A stretch of 64,000 nt of DNA from Cytobacillus oceanisediminis (GCF_022811925.1 NZ_CP065511.1:186001-250000); one strand, 5' to 3'; positions 25,183 through 34,961 are shown, counted from the first letter of the stretch. Notes: generated from the sequence alone by a model not told the origin. Translations and numbers: made by a program.

Positions 25183-25491
25183 ATATCCACAGAAGTTATC
25201 CACATGTCCACATTTTTCATCCACATCTTGTATGAGATCATTCGTTCGCTACAACATATATTGCGTTATTTTGACAATATTCACAGGTTGTTGATAACTT
25301 TTTATCCTCTTCAAGTTTTGTTAATTGCGGGAATGTTTCGTACTCATCAACCACTATATCTATTGCCAGATCAACGTGTTCGTCACAGCAGTAAATCATT
25401 TTCAGCATGCTCCTTTTTAGGCTGGCAGCCTGTTTTTTTATCCGATCTGTGGATAATTTTTATTTTCGCGTATGTATATAAGTTATCCACA
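25183..25491. promoter_or_regulatory. DnaA-box cluster beside rlmH (yydA cluster)
   Basis: Perfect DnaA boxes (TTATCCACA or its complement) lie at 25196-25204, 25448-25456 and 25483-25491. One-mismatch boxes lie at 25183-25191, 25217-25225 and 25289-25297. In B. subtilis a DnaA-box cluster at yydA helps restrain initiation. This 398-bp gap between rlmH and htrC holds no supported gene. Confidence 0.85.
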
Positions 25492-25510
25492 TCTCATATT
25501 AACAAAACAA

Positions 25511-25541
25511 TAAAAAACAGGAAAGCGATTGCCGCTTTCCC
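25511..25541 (-). terminator. Terminator of htrC
   Basis: Read leftward, GGAAAGCG pairs with CGCTTTCC across GCAAT and runs into TGTTTTTTATTG, 15 bp after the htrC stop. Confidence 0.9.
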
Positions 25542-25555
25542 ATTTAGTCTTTCCA

Positions 25556-26785
25556 TTAAAATGTCTCGCCGCTCAGCTTCATTGTTACTTCCTGGGTTTT
25601 GCCGTCGCGGTAAAACTTAATCTTCATCTGGTCGCCAACCGATTTCTTCGTATATAGATGCTGTCGCAATTCGATGATGTCTTTGATTTCTTGTCCATCC
25701 ATCTCGACGATGACATCCATTTCCTTCAGTCCTGCCTGTGAAGCTGGAGAATTCGGTTCAACTGAAGTGATGGCCACACCTGATTTAACATCCTTAGGCA
25801 GTTTCAGCGCTTCCTGCTGGTAGTAGCCTGGAATCTCATTGACTGATGCCAATTGTACACCCATATACGGACGTTTTACCTCTCCGAACTTCTCGAGGTC
25901 CTCAATTACTGGCCTTGCGTAGTTAATCGGAATCGCCAATCCGATTCCTTCTACCGCACTTTCAGCAATTTTCATGGAGTTGATGCCGATTAGCTGGCCG
26001 CTGATATTGACTAAAGCTCCGCCGCTGTTACCCGGGTTGATGGCGGCATCTGTCTGAAGTACCTCTGCTTGCCAGTCAACTGTTCCATTCTGGTCGATAT
26101 CGACGGGTATGGCACGCTCTAGGCCAGAAATAATCCCCTGAGTGACAGAGCCGGAGAACTGTCCGAGAGGATTTCCGATGGCAATGACAGGCTCACCTGG
26201 CTTCAGTGTGTCTGAATCGCCGAATTCGGCAACTGTTTTAATTTCCTTTCCTTCTACTTCAAGCACTGCAAGATCCGTCCAAATGTCGCTGCCAACCAGT
26301 CTTGCCGGGAGCTTGGTGCCATCCTGCAAACTTACCTCCAGCTCCTGAGCGCCTTCTACCACATGGTGGTTTGTAACGATGAAGGCTGTATTTCCTTCCT
26401 TCTTATAAATAACTCCGGAACCTGTTCCGGCTGGCTGTCCGGCACTGCCATTTCCTTCATTCGACCAAAAACCGGCTGTCTGGATGTTCGTAATGCTTAC
26501 GACCGCATCCCCAGCTTTGTCGACCGCTTTGGTTACATCTGTTGTCACATCAAGTGAGACATTCTGAACATTGGCGTTATTGTTATTCTCAGCTGCTTCA
26601 TCCTGCAGCTTTTCATCCGGTTCAACCTTATAAGGAAGCACGTTGTAGTCAGATAGCTTTGGCACTGCAACCACGACCAGGATGGCCCCTAATATGACAC
26701 CAACAAGGCTGGCCAAAAAATATCCGCCCTTGTTGCCTTTTTGCCCTTTATAACGGTTCTGATGATCTTGATCATAATAGCCCAA
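25556..26785 (-). CDS. htrC: HtrA-like serine protease HtrC
   Basis: The 409-residue membrane-anchored protease has a cytoplasmic N-terminus rich in Gln/Lys, one transmembrane helix (about residues 24-45), a trypsin-like S1C domain (about 90-300) and a C-terminal PDZ domain (about 310-405). The catalytic triad is visible as the histidine in TNHHVVEGA, the aspartate in TDLAVLEV and the serine in NPGNSGGALV. It acts outside the membrane in protein quality control. It lies next to the wal operon, as yycK/htrC does in B. subtilis. The start appears to be TTG 26785 after AAAGGATGG. Confidence 0.94.
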   Translation of the reverse strand: MGYYDQDHQNRYKGQKGNKGGYFLASLVGVILGAILVVVAVPKLSDYNVLPYKVEPDEKLQDEAAENNNNANVQNVSLDVTTDVTKAVDKAGDAVVSITNIQTAGFWSNEGNGSAGQPAGTGSGVIYKKEGNTAFIVTNHHVVEGAQELEVSLQDGTKLPARLVGSDIWTDLAVLEVEGKEIKTVAEFGDSDTLKPGEPVIAIGNPLGQFSGSVTQGIISGLERAIPVDIDQNGTVDWQAEVLQTDAAINPGNSGGALVNISGQLIGINSMKIAESAVEGIGLAIPINYARPVIEDLEKFGEVKRPYMGVQLASVNEIPGYYQQEALKLPKDVKSGVAITSVEPNSPASQAGLKEMDVIVEMDGQEIKDIIELRQHLYTKKSVGDQMKIKFYRDGKTQEVTMKLSGETF

Positions 26786-26977
26786 ACTGCACCCATCCTT
26801 TCTTTCATCTGCAAAAAACCACTGTTAAAAAAGCTCCTTTTAAAATATAAATGCTAAAATTTAGTCTTCCTTTATACCCAATATTATACTCTCCCGTTTT
26901 TAAAAATCTAACAAAAATGCATCTGCTGCAGCAATCTTACGACTTTGTTCATACTTTTTTTATATTTTTTCAAAAAA

Positions 26978-27024
26978 GAAAAAGAGGAACACACGGAAAC
27001 TGATGTCTCTCTGTGTATTCCTCT
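26978..27024 (-). terminator. Terminator of the wal operon
   Basis: Read leftward, GAGGAATACAC pairs with GTGTGTTCCTC and is followed by TTTTTC, 13 bp after walJ. It separates walJ from htrC. Confidence 0.88.
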
Positions 27025-27036
27025 ACTGGTTTATAT

Positions 27037-27831
27037 TTAAACGGCTGTTAAAATCGTTGGGACCTTCGGATCGGTATCAAAAAGGGCGAATTGTTCGCCG
27101 ACAATGATCCCGCGGCTTTCAAGTGTCTGTGATACGGACATTCTCGCCAGATCCTTAATATTGTTATCCTGGCTTAAATGGGCGAGATAAAAGCTCTTCG
27201 TCCGGTCGCCGGCCACTTCACTCATCGCAAGGGCTGCATCCTCATTGGATACATGGCCGACATCGCTTAAGATCCTTCTTTTAATATTCCACGGGTAACG
27301 ACCCATGCGAAGCATCTGGACATCATGATTGCTTTCAAATACATAAGCCTCCGCATTCGAAATCAGGCCTTTCATGCGGTCGCTGACATATCCTGTATCG
27401 GTAATCAGCACAAGCTTTTTCCCATTATGATGGAATACATAAAACATGGGATCGGCCGCATCATGGGAAACCCCAAAGGATTCAATATCAAGGGCTCCGA
27501 ATGTTTTCACCGTTTCCATATCAAAATGAAACTTCTGGTCAACCGGGACTTGTCCAATCAGTCCGTCCATGGCCAGCCATGTTTTTTCATTGGCATAGAT
27601 CGGCAGGTTATACTTCCGGGCAAGAATTCCGACACCCTTAATATGGTCACTATGCTCATGGGTCACCAGTATGCCTGAAAGCTTGCCGATGTCCCGGCCA
27701 ATATGCTGAAATAAACCTTCCATTTGCTTCCCGCTTAATCCGGCATCAACCAGAAAGGAATGATCCTCCGTCTCGACAAAGATTGCATTCCCAGTACTGC
27801 CGCTCGCGAGAACGCTGAATTGTAAAGACAT
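27037..27831 (-). CDS. walJ: WalJ (YycJ) metallo-beta-lactamase-fold nuclease
   Basis: The 264-residue cytoplasmic protein has the metallo-beta-lactamase fold with the metal motif [10 protein letters not shown] (about residues 57-66), [11 protein letters not shown] upstream, and further ligands in VSHDAADP and LAHLSQDNN. WalJ-type proteins are exonuclease-like and are linked to coordination of cell division and DNA replication. It is the last gene of the walRKHIJ operon, 7 bp after walI. ATG follows GAGGAG. Length matches YycJ (264). Confidence 0.94.
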   Translation of the reverse strand: MSLQFSVLASGSTGNAIFVETEDHSFLVDAGLSGKQMEGLFQHIGRDIGKLSGILVTHEHSDHIKGVGILARKYNLPIYANEKTWLAMDGLIGQVPVDQKFHFDMETVKTFGALDIESFGVSHDAADPMFYVFHHNGKKLVLITDTGYVSDRMKGLISNAEAYVFESNHDVQMLRMGRYPWNIKRRILSDVGHVSNEDAALAMSEVAGDRTKSFYLAHLSQDNNIKDLARMSVSQTLESRGIIVGEQFALFDTDPKVPTILTAV

Positions 27832-27838
27832 GTTCTCC

Positions 27839-28645
27839 TCACTCCACTATTTTTTTCTCTTCGTTGTTCAGCTTAATAATACTGCCCTGAAAGGCATCAA
27901 CAAATAAATTCTCCTCGCCATTAATGACAAATCGCCAGGCAGGCGTCAATAATTGAGAAGAGCTCAAATGCACAAAGGTAAAATAGCCAAGCTCTACATT
28001 TGTAATTTTTGACTTAGCCTCCAGTGATCCATTCTTGTATAGTGTTTCAACGGCCTTTATCGGCTGAATGACTTTTTCACTTTCTTCCTTCGATTCAATC
28101 TTTTCCAGGAGTGTCTGCTTATAAGAGACAATTTCATTTTCATCATTCAAATAAAATGTGAGCTCACCATTTAAATTCATATAGAACATCTTGCCTTCAA
28201 ATTCCTGATAATACGTAATTCTATTACTGTTTTCAGGTTTTTCCCAGTAGCGGTATTGTTCGCCGTATAACACCCTGTTTTTGATAAAAGCGGATAATTC
28301 GGAAGGACTGAATTTATCACTGATCTTTATCGATTCGTCCAGGACAGAATTCAGAGTAGTCCCTTCTGAAATCGTAATTTCCTGGCCCTCCAGCCTTGTA
28401 TCTCCCTCAAGTTCTTCAATATCAAATTCCACCGGCTTAGCCCTCAGATACCGGTCTTTCGGGTTGCTTTTCGGAAGGGGCTCTTCAAATGTGATATCAG
28501 CATTCTTAAGCTGCTTTTCGAGGGATGCCTGTGAAATCGGTTCAAATTCACTGGCTTCCTTCAATTTGAAAAACTCGTACATCAAATAAATATCCAGCAC
28601 CAGGAAGGTTAAAATAAAGATTGTTTTGATCTTACTCCAATCCAT
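27839..28645 (-). CDS. walI: WalI (YycI), regulator of WalK
   Basis: The 268-residue protein has one N-terminal transmembrane helix (about residues 5-25, [19 protein letters not shown]) and an extracellular YycI domain. With WalH it contacts the membrane part of WalK and restrains kinase activity. I place the start at ATG 28645 ([10 protein letters not shown]), which overlaps the last 14 bases of walH and follows AGGGGGT. A longer upstream frame lies inside walH and is not supported. The overlap indicates translational coupling. Confidence 0.93.
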   Translation of the reverse strand: MDWSKIKTIFILTFLVLDIYLMYEFFKLKEASEFEPISQASLEKQLKNADITFEEPLPKSNPKDRYLRAKPVEFDIEELEGDTRLEGQEITISEGTTLNSVLDESIKISDKFSPSELSAFIKNRVLYGEQYRYWEKPENSNRITYYQEFEGKMFYMNLNGELTFYLNDENEIVSYKQTLLEKIESKEESEKVIQPIKAVETLYKNGSLEAKSKITNVELGYFTFVHLSSSQLLTPAWRFVINGEENLFVDAFQGSIIKLNNEEKKIVE

Positions 28646-29969
28646 TATCCATACCCCCTGTCTCATCAAGCGAAATGCTTTTCCAAGTCCCTTCATACCG
28701 GTAAAACCAGGAAGGCTCCAGACGGATGAAGGTGTTCTGAGCTTCCTTGACCAGCATCATCTTATATCCCAGTGTTACATTCTCCAGCAATTCCGGATCA
28801 AACCCTTCCAGACCTAACAAGTATTCCATTACCCGGGTCCCGGAACTTAGAGATACTTCTGATGGGGGTTCAGCACTCAGTCCAAGCTGAAAATTGCTTC
28901 GAAAATACTCATAAATTTCATTTTGCCCCCAAATCTGGCGGATTTCGGATATTTTTGGATCATCGCTGAAAATTGGATAACCTGAAGAATCATACATCCG
29001 GAATACAACTCTATGATTCAGCTCATCTATTTCGGCAAATTGGTAATTGTCTGTCCACCCCGAATGTCCGTTAATGAAATCAATGCTCCTTTTCAGCAGG
29101 TCGCCTGACGGAAAAGTCGGGTTATCCCCGGCAGCCGGTTTTACATAACGAAGGGTATTTTTGTCGGAATTCACTCTCAATAAGCTTAAGGTATCATTAT
29201 ACTCGTCCTCTGATTGCTGAAAGCTTTTCTGCACTACACTTGGGTCACTGAATAGAGCATTTTTATATTGTTCAGAGTCCAATTTTTTCTCCAAATACTG
29301 ATATCTCGCCATTTTTGTATCCTGTGAAGGCAGGTAGATGGTTCGTTCATCAGATGTCTTAGAAGCAAAATAGGCTTTATATTCAGGGTTATACTCCGAT
29401 AAATTGAAGAATTGGCTTTTGAAATTCTGAATAAATGAAACAGGTACACGGCTCCTAAAAACCTGCCGGTTATCCATTGAGACAAAATCGACAATTCCAT
29501 CCTTTTTCTCCACTTGCCTAGTATCAATGACAATATGGTCAAACTGAAAATTAGTCAGATTCTTATCACCAATTTTGATTACTGATTTGTATAATTCAAT
29601 CGGAACAGAATCCGGAAACACAAGAACAGCTTTTCCTTCATCATGAACAAACGAAGGAAGAATGCCCGCTTCTTCTGTGATATTTTCAAAGTCAGCAAAA
29701 TTCCAATCGCTGATTTCTTTAATTATATTATCGATTTCACCGGGGCTGACTGTTCCAAAGGTCTTTTTTTCCCCGAGATGGAATAAGAGGGTGTCCGGTC
29801 TTACAATCTGATTAACTTCTTTTTTTTCCGCTATTGTTACTTCCTGAACGGTATTTGCTTTTTCAATTGGCTCAAAGTTCGGCTGGTAGGTCCAAAGATT
29901 CCAGGTCAGCAGGGCACTTGTCACTACTAGAATGGTCAGTATGATGGTTTTTATATTTTCATAACTCAT
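28632..29969 (-). CDS. walH: WalH (YycH), regulator of WalK
   Basis: The 445-residue protein has a single N-terminal membrane helix (about residues 6-24, IKTIILTILVVTSALLTW) and a large extracellular YycH region. In B. subtilis YycH and YycI form a complex with WalK and lower its activity. The start is ATG 29969, which shares ATGA with the walK stop codon. The in-frame TTG six bases upstream is less likely. The downstream overlap with walI keeps the four genes tightly coupled. Confidence 0.93.
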   Translation of the reverse strand: MSYENIKTIILTILVVTSALLTWNLWTYQPNFEPIEKANTVQEVTIAEKKEVNQIVRPDTLLFHLGEKKTFGTVSPGEIDNIIKEISDWNFADFENITEEAGILPSFVHDEGKAVLVFPDSVPIELYKSVIKIGDKNLTNFQFDHIVIDTRQVEKKDGIVDFVSMDNRQVFRSRVPVSFIQNFKSQFFNLSEYNPEYKAYFASKTSDERTIYLPSQDTKMARYQYLEKKLDSEQYKNALFSDPSVVQKSFQQSEDEYNDTLSLLRVNSDKNTLRYVKPAAGDNPTFPSGDLLKRSIDFINGHSGWTDNYQFAEIDELNHRVVFRMYDSSGYPIFSDDPKISEIRQIWGQNEIYEYFRSNFQLGLSAEPPSEVSLSSGTRVMEYLLGLEGFDPELLENVTLGYKMMLVKEAQNTFIRLEPSWFYRYEGTWKSISLDETGGMDNGLE

Positions 29970-31795
29970 TCCCAATCATCCTCTTCCGAGCGAACATATG
30001 GAAGGCTAAATGAAATCGTTGTCCCTTTCCCTTCTGTACTCGCTGCCCAAATTTTTCCGCCATGCGCTTCCACCATTTCTTTCGCAATGGCCAATCCAAG
30101 GCCTGTTCCGCCAAGCTTTCTTGTTCTGGCTTTATCCACCCGGTAAAAACGCTCAAAAATCTGATCAATATTTTCTTTCGGTATCCCTACACCCTGGTCT
30201 GAAACGCTGACAATAATAAATTCATCTTTTTCCTCAATGCTGAACGTAACTTTTCCGCCTTCTGGAGAGTATTTAAGTGCATTTGAGATGATATTGTCCA
30301 GCACCTGGGTGAGCTTGTCTTCATCTATTTCAACAAAAGCCGAATGGTCCGGAAGCTTTCTTTCAAACGTAACATTCTGCTGCTTCGTCATTTCAAAACG
30401 GTCTATAATTCTATTATAGAAGAAAATGAAATCAGTCCAATCCTTGGTCAAGCGGTAATCCTTGCTGTCCATTTTAGACAGCTGCAGCAGATCATTGACC
30501 AGGCGGATCATACGCTCTGTTTCATTTTGGGTGACATCCAGGAAGTTTGGGGCAATCTCCTCATCTCTCCAGGCCCCTTCCGCAAGAGCCTCCAGATAGC
30601 TTCTCATCGTTGTCAGCGGCGTCCTGAGTTCATGAGATACATTTGCAACAAATTCGCGGCGTTCCATGTCAATCTTCTCCTGCTCCGTGATATCATGCAA
30701 AACAGTAATTAAGCCGTTGACAAAGCCGGTTTCTTTTTGGATAACCGAGAAATTAGCGCGAAGGATCAGCGTTTTCGACTTGCTGCTGTAATCCAGGATG
30801 ACCGAATCGCGCTCATTTAATAGCTCTTCAAAGTTATAATCCTCTTCAAGGCCCAGCAGGGAAACAATCGGAGAAGACAGGACCGTTTCACGTGAAACAT
30901 TCAGCATTTTTGCTGCAGGCTCGTTAATTAAAATAACACGCCCTTTGCGGTCGGTTGCGATGACTCCATCTGTCATATAAGAAAGAACGGAGGACAATTT
31001 TCGCCGTTCGCCTTCTGTCGTGGCATGAGCTTCCTGAAGTTTCTTTGTTAAACTGTTAAAGGTAATGGCCAGCTGGCCAATTTCGTCATACCCATAAACC
31101 TTAACCTTGCGGGAGAAGTTCCCTTTTGCCATGGCAAGCGCCTGTTTCCGCATATCCGAAATCGGGCGTGTCACCGTCTGGGCAAGGAGTATGCCCAGGA
31201 TTGCTGTGATTGCTAATGCAATGGCTATACCGGTGGTGAAAATATTATTAATCTGCCTCATCTGCTCATAGATGTTTTCAATTTTAGCAACCAGATAGAT
31301 GGCTCCATTAACTTCCCCGCTATTTTTAATAGGCGTGACGAGAACCCATATCCGCTGTCCCTGGGGGTCAACCAGATCCTCTGTTACCTGCTGCCTAGTG
31401 GCTATGGCCATCTTGATTAAATTATCAGTAGACCTTCCACCGACAACCCCCTGATTATCGGGATCGGAGGTGCCAAGTATCCTCAGTGATTCTCCTTCAA
31501 TCACACGGACTTCGGATATATCCGCCGAGTTGTAATCACTTAATAGTCTTCTGATATCATCCTCCAGGGACGGAGCTTCCTCATCAGGAGGCCTTACCTT
31601 GGTCATTTGTTCTTCCACATAATAGGTGAGGAGATTAACCCTCTCCTGAATGGCATCCTTGAAATTGTCCTTTAAGGTCGATTCCAGCTGCCTGACAAAA
31701 TACACCCCGATAATCTGCATGGCTACCAGGATGAGAAGAACATATATGATCACAAACTTCAAATGAATAGACCGAAAAAAACCCACCTTTTCCAT
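29966..31795 (-). CDS. walK: WalK (YycG) sensor histidine kinase
   Basis: The 609-residue membrane kinase shows, in order, TM1 (about 13-33), an extracellular sensor loop (35-180), TM2 (about 183-205), HAMP (205-257), PAS (about 262-370), HisKA with the phosphorylated histidine in VSHELRTPL (about residue 387), and HATPase with GTGLGLAIAKEMVEAHGG. It monitors cell-wall status at the septum and phosphorylates WalR, the essential wall-homeostasis regulator. It follows walR by 8 bp. ATG follows AAGGT. A parS site lies inside the PAS coding region. Confidence 0.97.
   Translation of the reverse strand: MEKVGFFRSIHLKFVIIYVLLILVAMQIIGVYFVRQLESTLKDNFKDAIQERVNLLTYYVEEQMTKVRPPDEEAPSLEDDIRRLLSDYNSADISEVRVIEGESLRILGTSDPDNQGVVGGRSTDNLIKMAIATRQQVTEDLVDPQGQRIWVLVTPIKNSGEVNGAIYLVAKIENIYEQMRQINNIFTTGIAIALAITAILGILLAQTVTRPISDMRKQALAMAKGNFSRKVKVYGYDEIGQLAITFNSLTKKLQEAHATTEGERRKLSSVLSYMTDGVIATDRKGRVILINEPAAKMLNVSRETVLSSPIVSLLGLEEDYNFEELLNERDSVILDYSSKSKTLILRANFSVIQKETGFVNGLITVLHDITEQEKIDMERREFVANVSHELRTPLTTMRSYLEALAEGAWRDEEIAPNFLDVTQNETERMIRLVNDLLQLSKMDSKDYRLTKDWTDFIFFYNRIIDRFEMTKQQNVTFERKLPDHSAFVEIDEDKLTQVLDNIISNALKYSPEGGKVTFSIEEKDEFIIVSVSDQGVGIPKENIDQIFERFYRVDKARTRKLGGTGLGLAIAKEMVEAHGGKIWAASTEGKGTTISFSLPYVRSEEDDWE
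30884..30899. promoter_or_regulatory. parS site in walK
   Basis: CGTTTCACGTGAAACA matches the Spo0J-binding consensus TGTTNCACGTGAAACA at all but the first base. It encodes Val-Ser-Arg-Glu-Thr within WalK. Confidence 0.92.
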
Positions 31796-31803
31796 GTACC
31801 TTA

Positions 31804-32514
31804 TTACTCCTGTTCAGGATTCCGCAAGTAATAACCGACTCCTCTTCTTGTCACGATCCATGTCGGGTGGCTTGGATTATCCTCGATTTTCTCCCGCAGT
31901 CTCCTTACGGTTACGTCAACTGTGCGGACATCACCATAGTAATCGTAGCCCCATACGGTCTGAAGCAGATGCTCCCTCGTCATGACTTGTCCAATATGTT
32001 TGGCCAAATAGTGAAGAAGCTCAAACTCACGGTGTGTTAATTCAATCGTCTCACCGCGCTTGGAAACCACGTAGGCATCCGGGTGAATAATCAGGGAACC
32101 AACTTCAATTTCGTTTGATTCTTCCTCTTCTTCCGTCTTGGAAGCAATTTGCTGATGGCGCCTCATGTTGGCCTTCACACGCGCAATCAACTCCCTCGTG
32201 CTGAACGGCTTTGTAACGTAGTCATCTGCACCGAGCTCAAGGCCTAAAACTTTATCAATTTCAGAATCCTTTGCTGTCAGCATAATGATTGGCATATCGT
32301 ATTTCTTGCGCACTTCGCGGCAAACCTCAATGCCGTCCCTCTGCGGAAGCATGATATCAAGCAGAATCAGATCCGGCTTGATTTCTTCTACTTTATCGAG
32401 TGCGTCATTGCCGTCATAGGCACACACCACTTCATAGCCTTCTTTTTTCAAATTGAACTGCAGTATATCTGCAATTGGTTTCTCATCGTCTACAACCAGA
32501 ATTTTTTTATCCAT
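31804..32514 (-). CDS. walR: WalR (YycF) response regulator
   Basis: The 236-residue OmpR-type regulator has a receiver domain (1-120, [13 protein letters not shown]; phosphoacceptor aspartate in [10 protein letters not shown], about residue 53; KPF near 103) and a winged-helix DNA-binding domain (about 135-235, [31 protein letters not shown]). It controls cell-wall hydrolases and is essential in bacilli. I choose ATG 32514, directly after AAAGGAGATAGGT. An in-frame ATG 24 bases upstream would include that ribosome site. It is the first gene of walRKHIJ. Confidence 0.97.
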   Translation of the reverse strand: MDKKILVVDDEKPIADILQFNLKKEGYEVVCAYDGNDALDKVEEIKPDLILLDIMLPQRDGIEVCREVRKKYDMPIIMLTAKDSEIDKVLGLELGADDYVTKPFSTRELIARVKANMRRHQQIASKTEEEEESNEIEVGSLIIHPDAYVVSKRGETIELTHREFELLHYLAKHIGQVMTREHLLQTVWGYDYYGDVRTVDVTVRRLREKIEDNPSHPTWIVTRRGVGYYLRNPEQE

Positions 32515-32679
32515 ACCTATCTCCTTTTTCTTGCTCATTTATTTATTTTTGGAGCAGTAGAAGTCAGTTTCATACATATGTTATCTACTTTACTTTACCA
32601 TTTTAACAGTGGGAATTCATCTATTAGCAAAGGCTTGTAAAACTTTGGTGGTATTTTATCTTATTCTTAACTACAAAAG

Positions 32680-32708
32680 CCTCTAGCATGAAAGCTAGAG
32701 ACTTTTTA
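32680..32708. terminator. Hairpin between walR and M23 peptidase gene
   Basis: CTCTAGC pairs with GCTAGAG across ATGAAA. TTTTT follows on the plus strand and TTTTG on the minus strand. It likely ends the leftward M23 transcript. Confidence 0.65.
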
Positions 32709-32722
32709 GCGCAAATTATTTA

Positions 32723-32877
32723 TTTATCGCAGTCTAACGGGCAGTAAGCCCCCATCTTCAAGTCTCTGAAGTATCAAAGGAGGGCTAGGTGGGGGCAAAC
32801 TGCCCGTAAAGGCCCGATTGGTTCAACTAACAATCAGTGGGGAAAAGTACGCCCCCACTGATTGAAGTTTCACTTTA
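32723..32877 (-). repeat. 155-bp structured repeat element at the M23 stop codon
   Basis: The element runs from TTTATCGCAGTC to TGAAGTTTCACTTTA. It contains a 13-bp-stem hairpin (CAATCAGTGGGG/CCCCACTGATTG, 32831-32864) and a longer imperfect stem (ACGGGCAGT..GCCCCCA with TGGGGGC..ACTGCCCGT, 32737-32807). Its last bases supply the stop codon of the M23 gene. A 35-bp copy with the same ends lies at 38836-38870. Confidence 0.8.
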
Positions 32878-34345
32878 TATATTTAAGCGGATCTTGCATT
32901 TTTCCGTTTTTGTATACTTCAAAATGCAGGTGGACACCGGTTGAATCCCCAGTGGATCCCATAACACCGATTTTTGAGCCTTTTGAGACGGTTTGGCCAA
33001 CACTGACACTGATGGAGTCGAGATGGGCATAAACCGTGCGGAAGCCATTATTATGGTCGATGACGATTTTGTTGCCATAGCCGCCATCTCTGCCTGCAGA
33101 TACAACAGTACCATTATCAGCTGCTTTGATCGTACGGTCGCTAGGCCTTGCAATGTCTATTCCCTTATGCATTTTCCCCCAGCGGTAACCCATTTTACTT
33201 GAGATATAGCCGCCGACAGCAGGATAAGCAAAGCTGCCTTCACCGCGGGATGGAATGACCTTGGTTCCCTTGATGACAATTTGTTTCACAGGCTCTTCAA
33301 GAACCTTTTCTTCTTTTACTTCTTTTTTGACCGTTTGGCCGTTTTCTTCAGAAATCAGATAGGTTGCAGCGCGAACGCCTTCCTTGCCTTCTTGCTTTAC
33401 TTTCGTTTCGCCTTTAGGCATGCTGCTATCTTCGATGACTTCTTTTTCATAATCGATTTTTTCTTTTTTGAAAACTTCCTTATCTGCTATCACTTTTACA
33501 TACGGTTTGTAGACAGTCACATTTAATTCCTGTCCAGCTTTGATAAGAGAATCTTCCTTGAGTACGCTGTTCAGCTCGATCAGCTGCTTCATATCAAGGT
33601 TATGGGCACTGGCGATATTGCTTAGTGCGTCACCTTCTTTAACCTCATATTTCTTTTCCTCAAGGGTTCCCTTTTGAAGAAGCTTCACAGCCTCATCTGC
33701 ACTGATGATCTGATCCGGTTTCACGGTTGTTTCAGAGATGGATACATCTTCAGTAAAACGGACATCTAAAAGACGTGTTTCATTTTCCTTCAGCTGAGGT
33801 AAAGGCATATTAGCAGATGCCTTTCTTTCCTCGAGAGCCTTTAAATATTTCTCTGATACATAGGAAGTCTTGATTTTCTGAAGAGCCGCTTTGGCCTGCT
33901 CGTCATTTTCAACGTAAGCCACTTCCTTGCCGCCAATGACTAATGCTGCCGCTTCGGCATGTACTTCCATCTTATCTTTTAAGCCATTGACCGCTTCTGG
34001 ATCATTCACTTCTGAACTGGACTCAAAAACCTGCTCAGGAATAAAAGATAGTTCAGATGCCAGCGCCAGCTTTAATCCCTTGTAGGAACCTTCTGCCTCA
34101 CTGATCTTTTTATCGGCCATATCCTCGATGACTTTCTTATCCGACACCGTTCCGATATATTCGTCACCCATATAGACATAGTAAACCGTCACAAGCTTAT
34201 CATCATTGGCAGAAGCGGAAACGCCGCCTGCCAATGTTAAAGCCGCCGCTGCAAAGCCAGCCGCGATCGTTCTATTTATTGTTTTATTAAAGCTCTTCGC
34301 TGTAGATTCTGATGCTGAGGTTACTTTTTTCACCCATTTGAACAT
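32870..34345 (-). CDS. Secreted M23 endopeptidase with LysM and G5 domains
   Basis: The 491-residue protein has an N-terminal membrane or signal segment (about 25-45, TIAAGFAAAALTLAGGVSASA), a region of unknown fold (50-225), one LysM domain (about 229-275, YEVKEGDALSNIASAHNLDMKQLIELN), a G5 domain (about 280-360) and a C-terminal M23 domain (about 370-490). The metal ligands are in HKGIDIA and HLHFEVYK. It should cleave peptidoglycan cross-links outside the cell. The position directly upstream of walR and the WalR-like box in its leader fit a wall hydrolase of the WalRK regulon. ATG follows GGGGGATG. Confidence 0.92.
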   Translation of the reverse strand: MFKWVKKVTSASESTAKSFNKTINRTIAAGFAAAALTLAGGVSASANDDKLVTVYYVYMGDEYIGTVSDKKVIEDMADKKISEAEGSYKGLKLALASELSFIPEQVFESSSEVNDPEAVNGLKDKMEVHAEAAALVIGGKEVAYVENDEQAKAALQKIKTSYVSEKYLKALEERKASANMPLPQLKENETRLLDVRFTEDVSISETTVKPDQIISADEAVKLLQKGTLEEKKYEVKEGDALSNIASAHNLDMKQLIELNSVLKEDSLIKAGQELNVTVYKPYVKVIADKEVFKKEKIDYEKEVIEDSSMPKGETKVKQEGKEGVRAATYLISEENGQTVKKEVKEEKVLEEPVKQIVIKGTKVIPSRGEGSFAYPAVGGYISSKMGYRWGKMHKGIDIARPSDRTIKAADNGTVVSAGRDGGYGNKIVIDHNNGFRTVYAHLDSISVSVGQTVSKGSKIGVMGSTGDSTGVHLHFEVYKNGKMQDPLKYIK

Positions 34346-34680
34346 GGTTACATCCCCCTAGACTACGGTAACAAAAGACACTTTCATTTAGTGCTATGTA
34401 ACTACGAATTTGTCAATCTATTTTTTTCACAATATTTACTTTACCATACAGCAAAGCAAATAGATTACTAGACTCGGGAATGTAACAAAAATGTATAATA
34501 GCTGACATTTTATGACTATTAATGGTAAATTTTCTAAAGAAATAAAGAGGTTTTTGTCGAAGAAAAGGTAGGAAATAATCCCTATTTCTAAGGGTTTTTT
34601 AGGGGTACGAAAGAAGATGAGTTAGGGGAGTGCTAAATTACACCAGCCATGCAGCCGAAACCTGCTTGTATTACATGAAT
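34346..34680. other. M23 gene leader region
   Basis: A 340-bp AT-rich gap lies between the tRNA terminator and the M23 gene. It holds the WalR-like box and several isolated TGTAAC or GTTACA half sites (near 34352, 34397, 34481, 34680). I looked for a c-di-AMP riboswitch, common before such genes, and did not recognise one. Confidence 0.45.
34481..34497. promoter_or_regulatory. WalR-like box
   Basis: TGTAAC-AAAAA-TGTATA fits the WalR direct repeat TGTWAH-N5-TGTWAH at 11 of 12 positions. It is 136 bp upstream of the M23 gene on the opposite strand. Confidence 0.45.
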
Positions 34681-34685
34681 GTAAC

Positions 34686-34719
34686 AAAAAGGAGCATGCT
34701 TGGTTACATACTCCTTTTT
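34686..34719 (-). terminator. Terminator of the tRNA operon
   Basis: AAAAAGGAG pairs with CTCCTTTTT across 16 nt. It lies just after tRNA-Phe in the direction of transcription. Confidence 0.85.
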
Positions 34720-34723
34720 GGGA

Positions 34724-34796
34724 TGGCTCAGGACGGAATCGAACCGCCGACACAAGGATTTTCAGTCCTTTGCTCTACCGACTGAGCTACTGAGCC
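34724..34796 (-). tRNA. tRNA-Phe (GAA)
   Basis: The 73-nt cloverleaf has acceptor GGCTCAG/CTGAGCC, D-arm AGCTCAGTCGGTAGAGC, anticodon loop CTGAAAA (anticodon GAA) and GGTTCGATTCC T-arm. CCA is not encoded. It is the last gene of the operon. Confidence 0.96.
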
Positions 34797-34884
34797 ATAT
34801 TAAGTTATTTTGCCTAAATAATGTTTGGCTTCGTCCTTTGTCCCGATTTTACAATCGATTTTAGAAGAAGCAAATTTATGTAAA

Positions 34885-34961
34885 TGGCGGTCCGGACGGG
34901 ACTCGAACCCGCGACCTCCTGCGTGACAGGCAGGCATTCTAACCAACTGAACTACCGGACC
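34885..34961 (-). tRNA. tRNA-Asp (GTC)
   Basis: The 77-nt gene includes an encoded CCA. It has acceptor GGTCCGG/CCGGACC, anticodon loop CTGTCAC (anticodon GTC) and T-arm GGGTTCGAGTCCC. Confidence 0.96.

Noticed and set aside
25204..25620. Rightward 138-codon frame beside rlmH
   Set aside because: It lies over the DnaA-box cluster and terminator, has no ribosome site and no domain, and runs into htrC on the other strand.
34346..34500. c-di-AMP riboswitch before the M23 gene
   Set aside because: The conserved core and paired elements of that riboswitch were not recognisable in this AT-rich leader.
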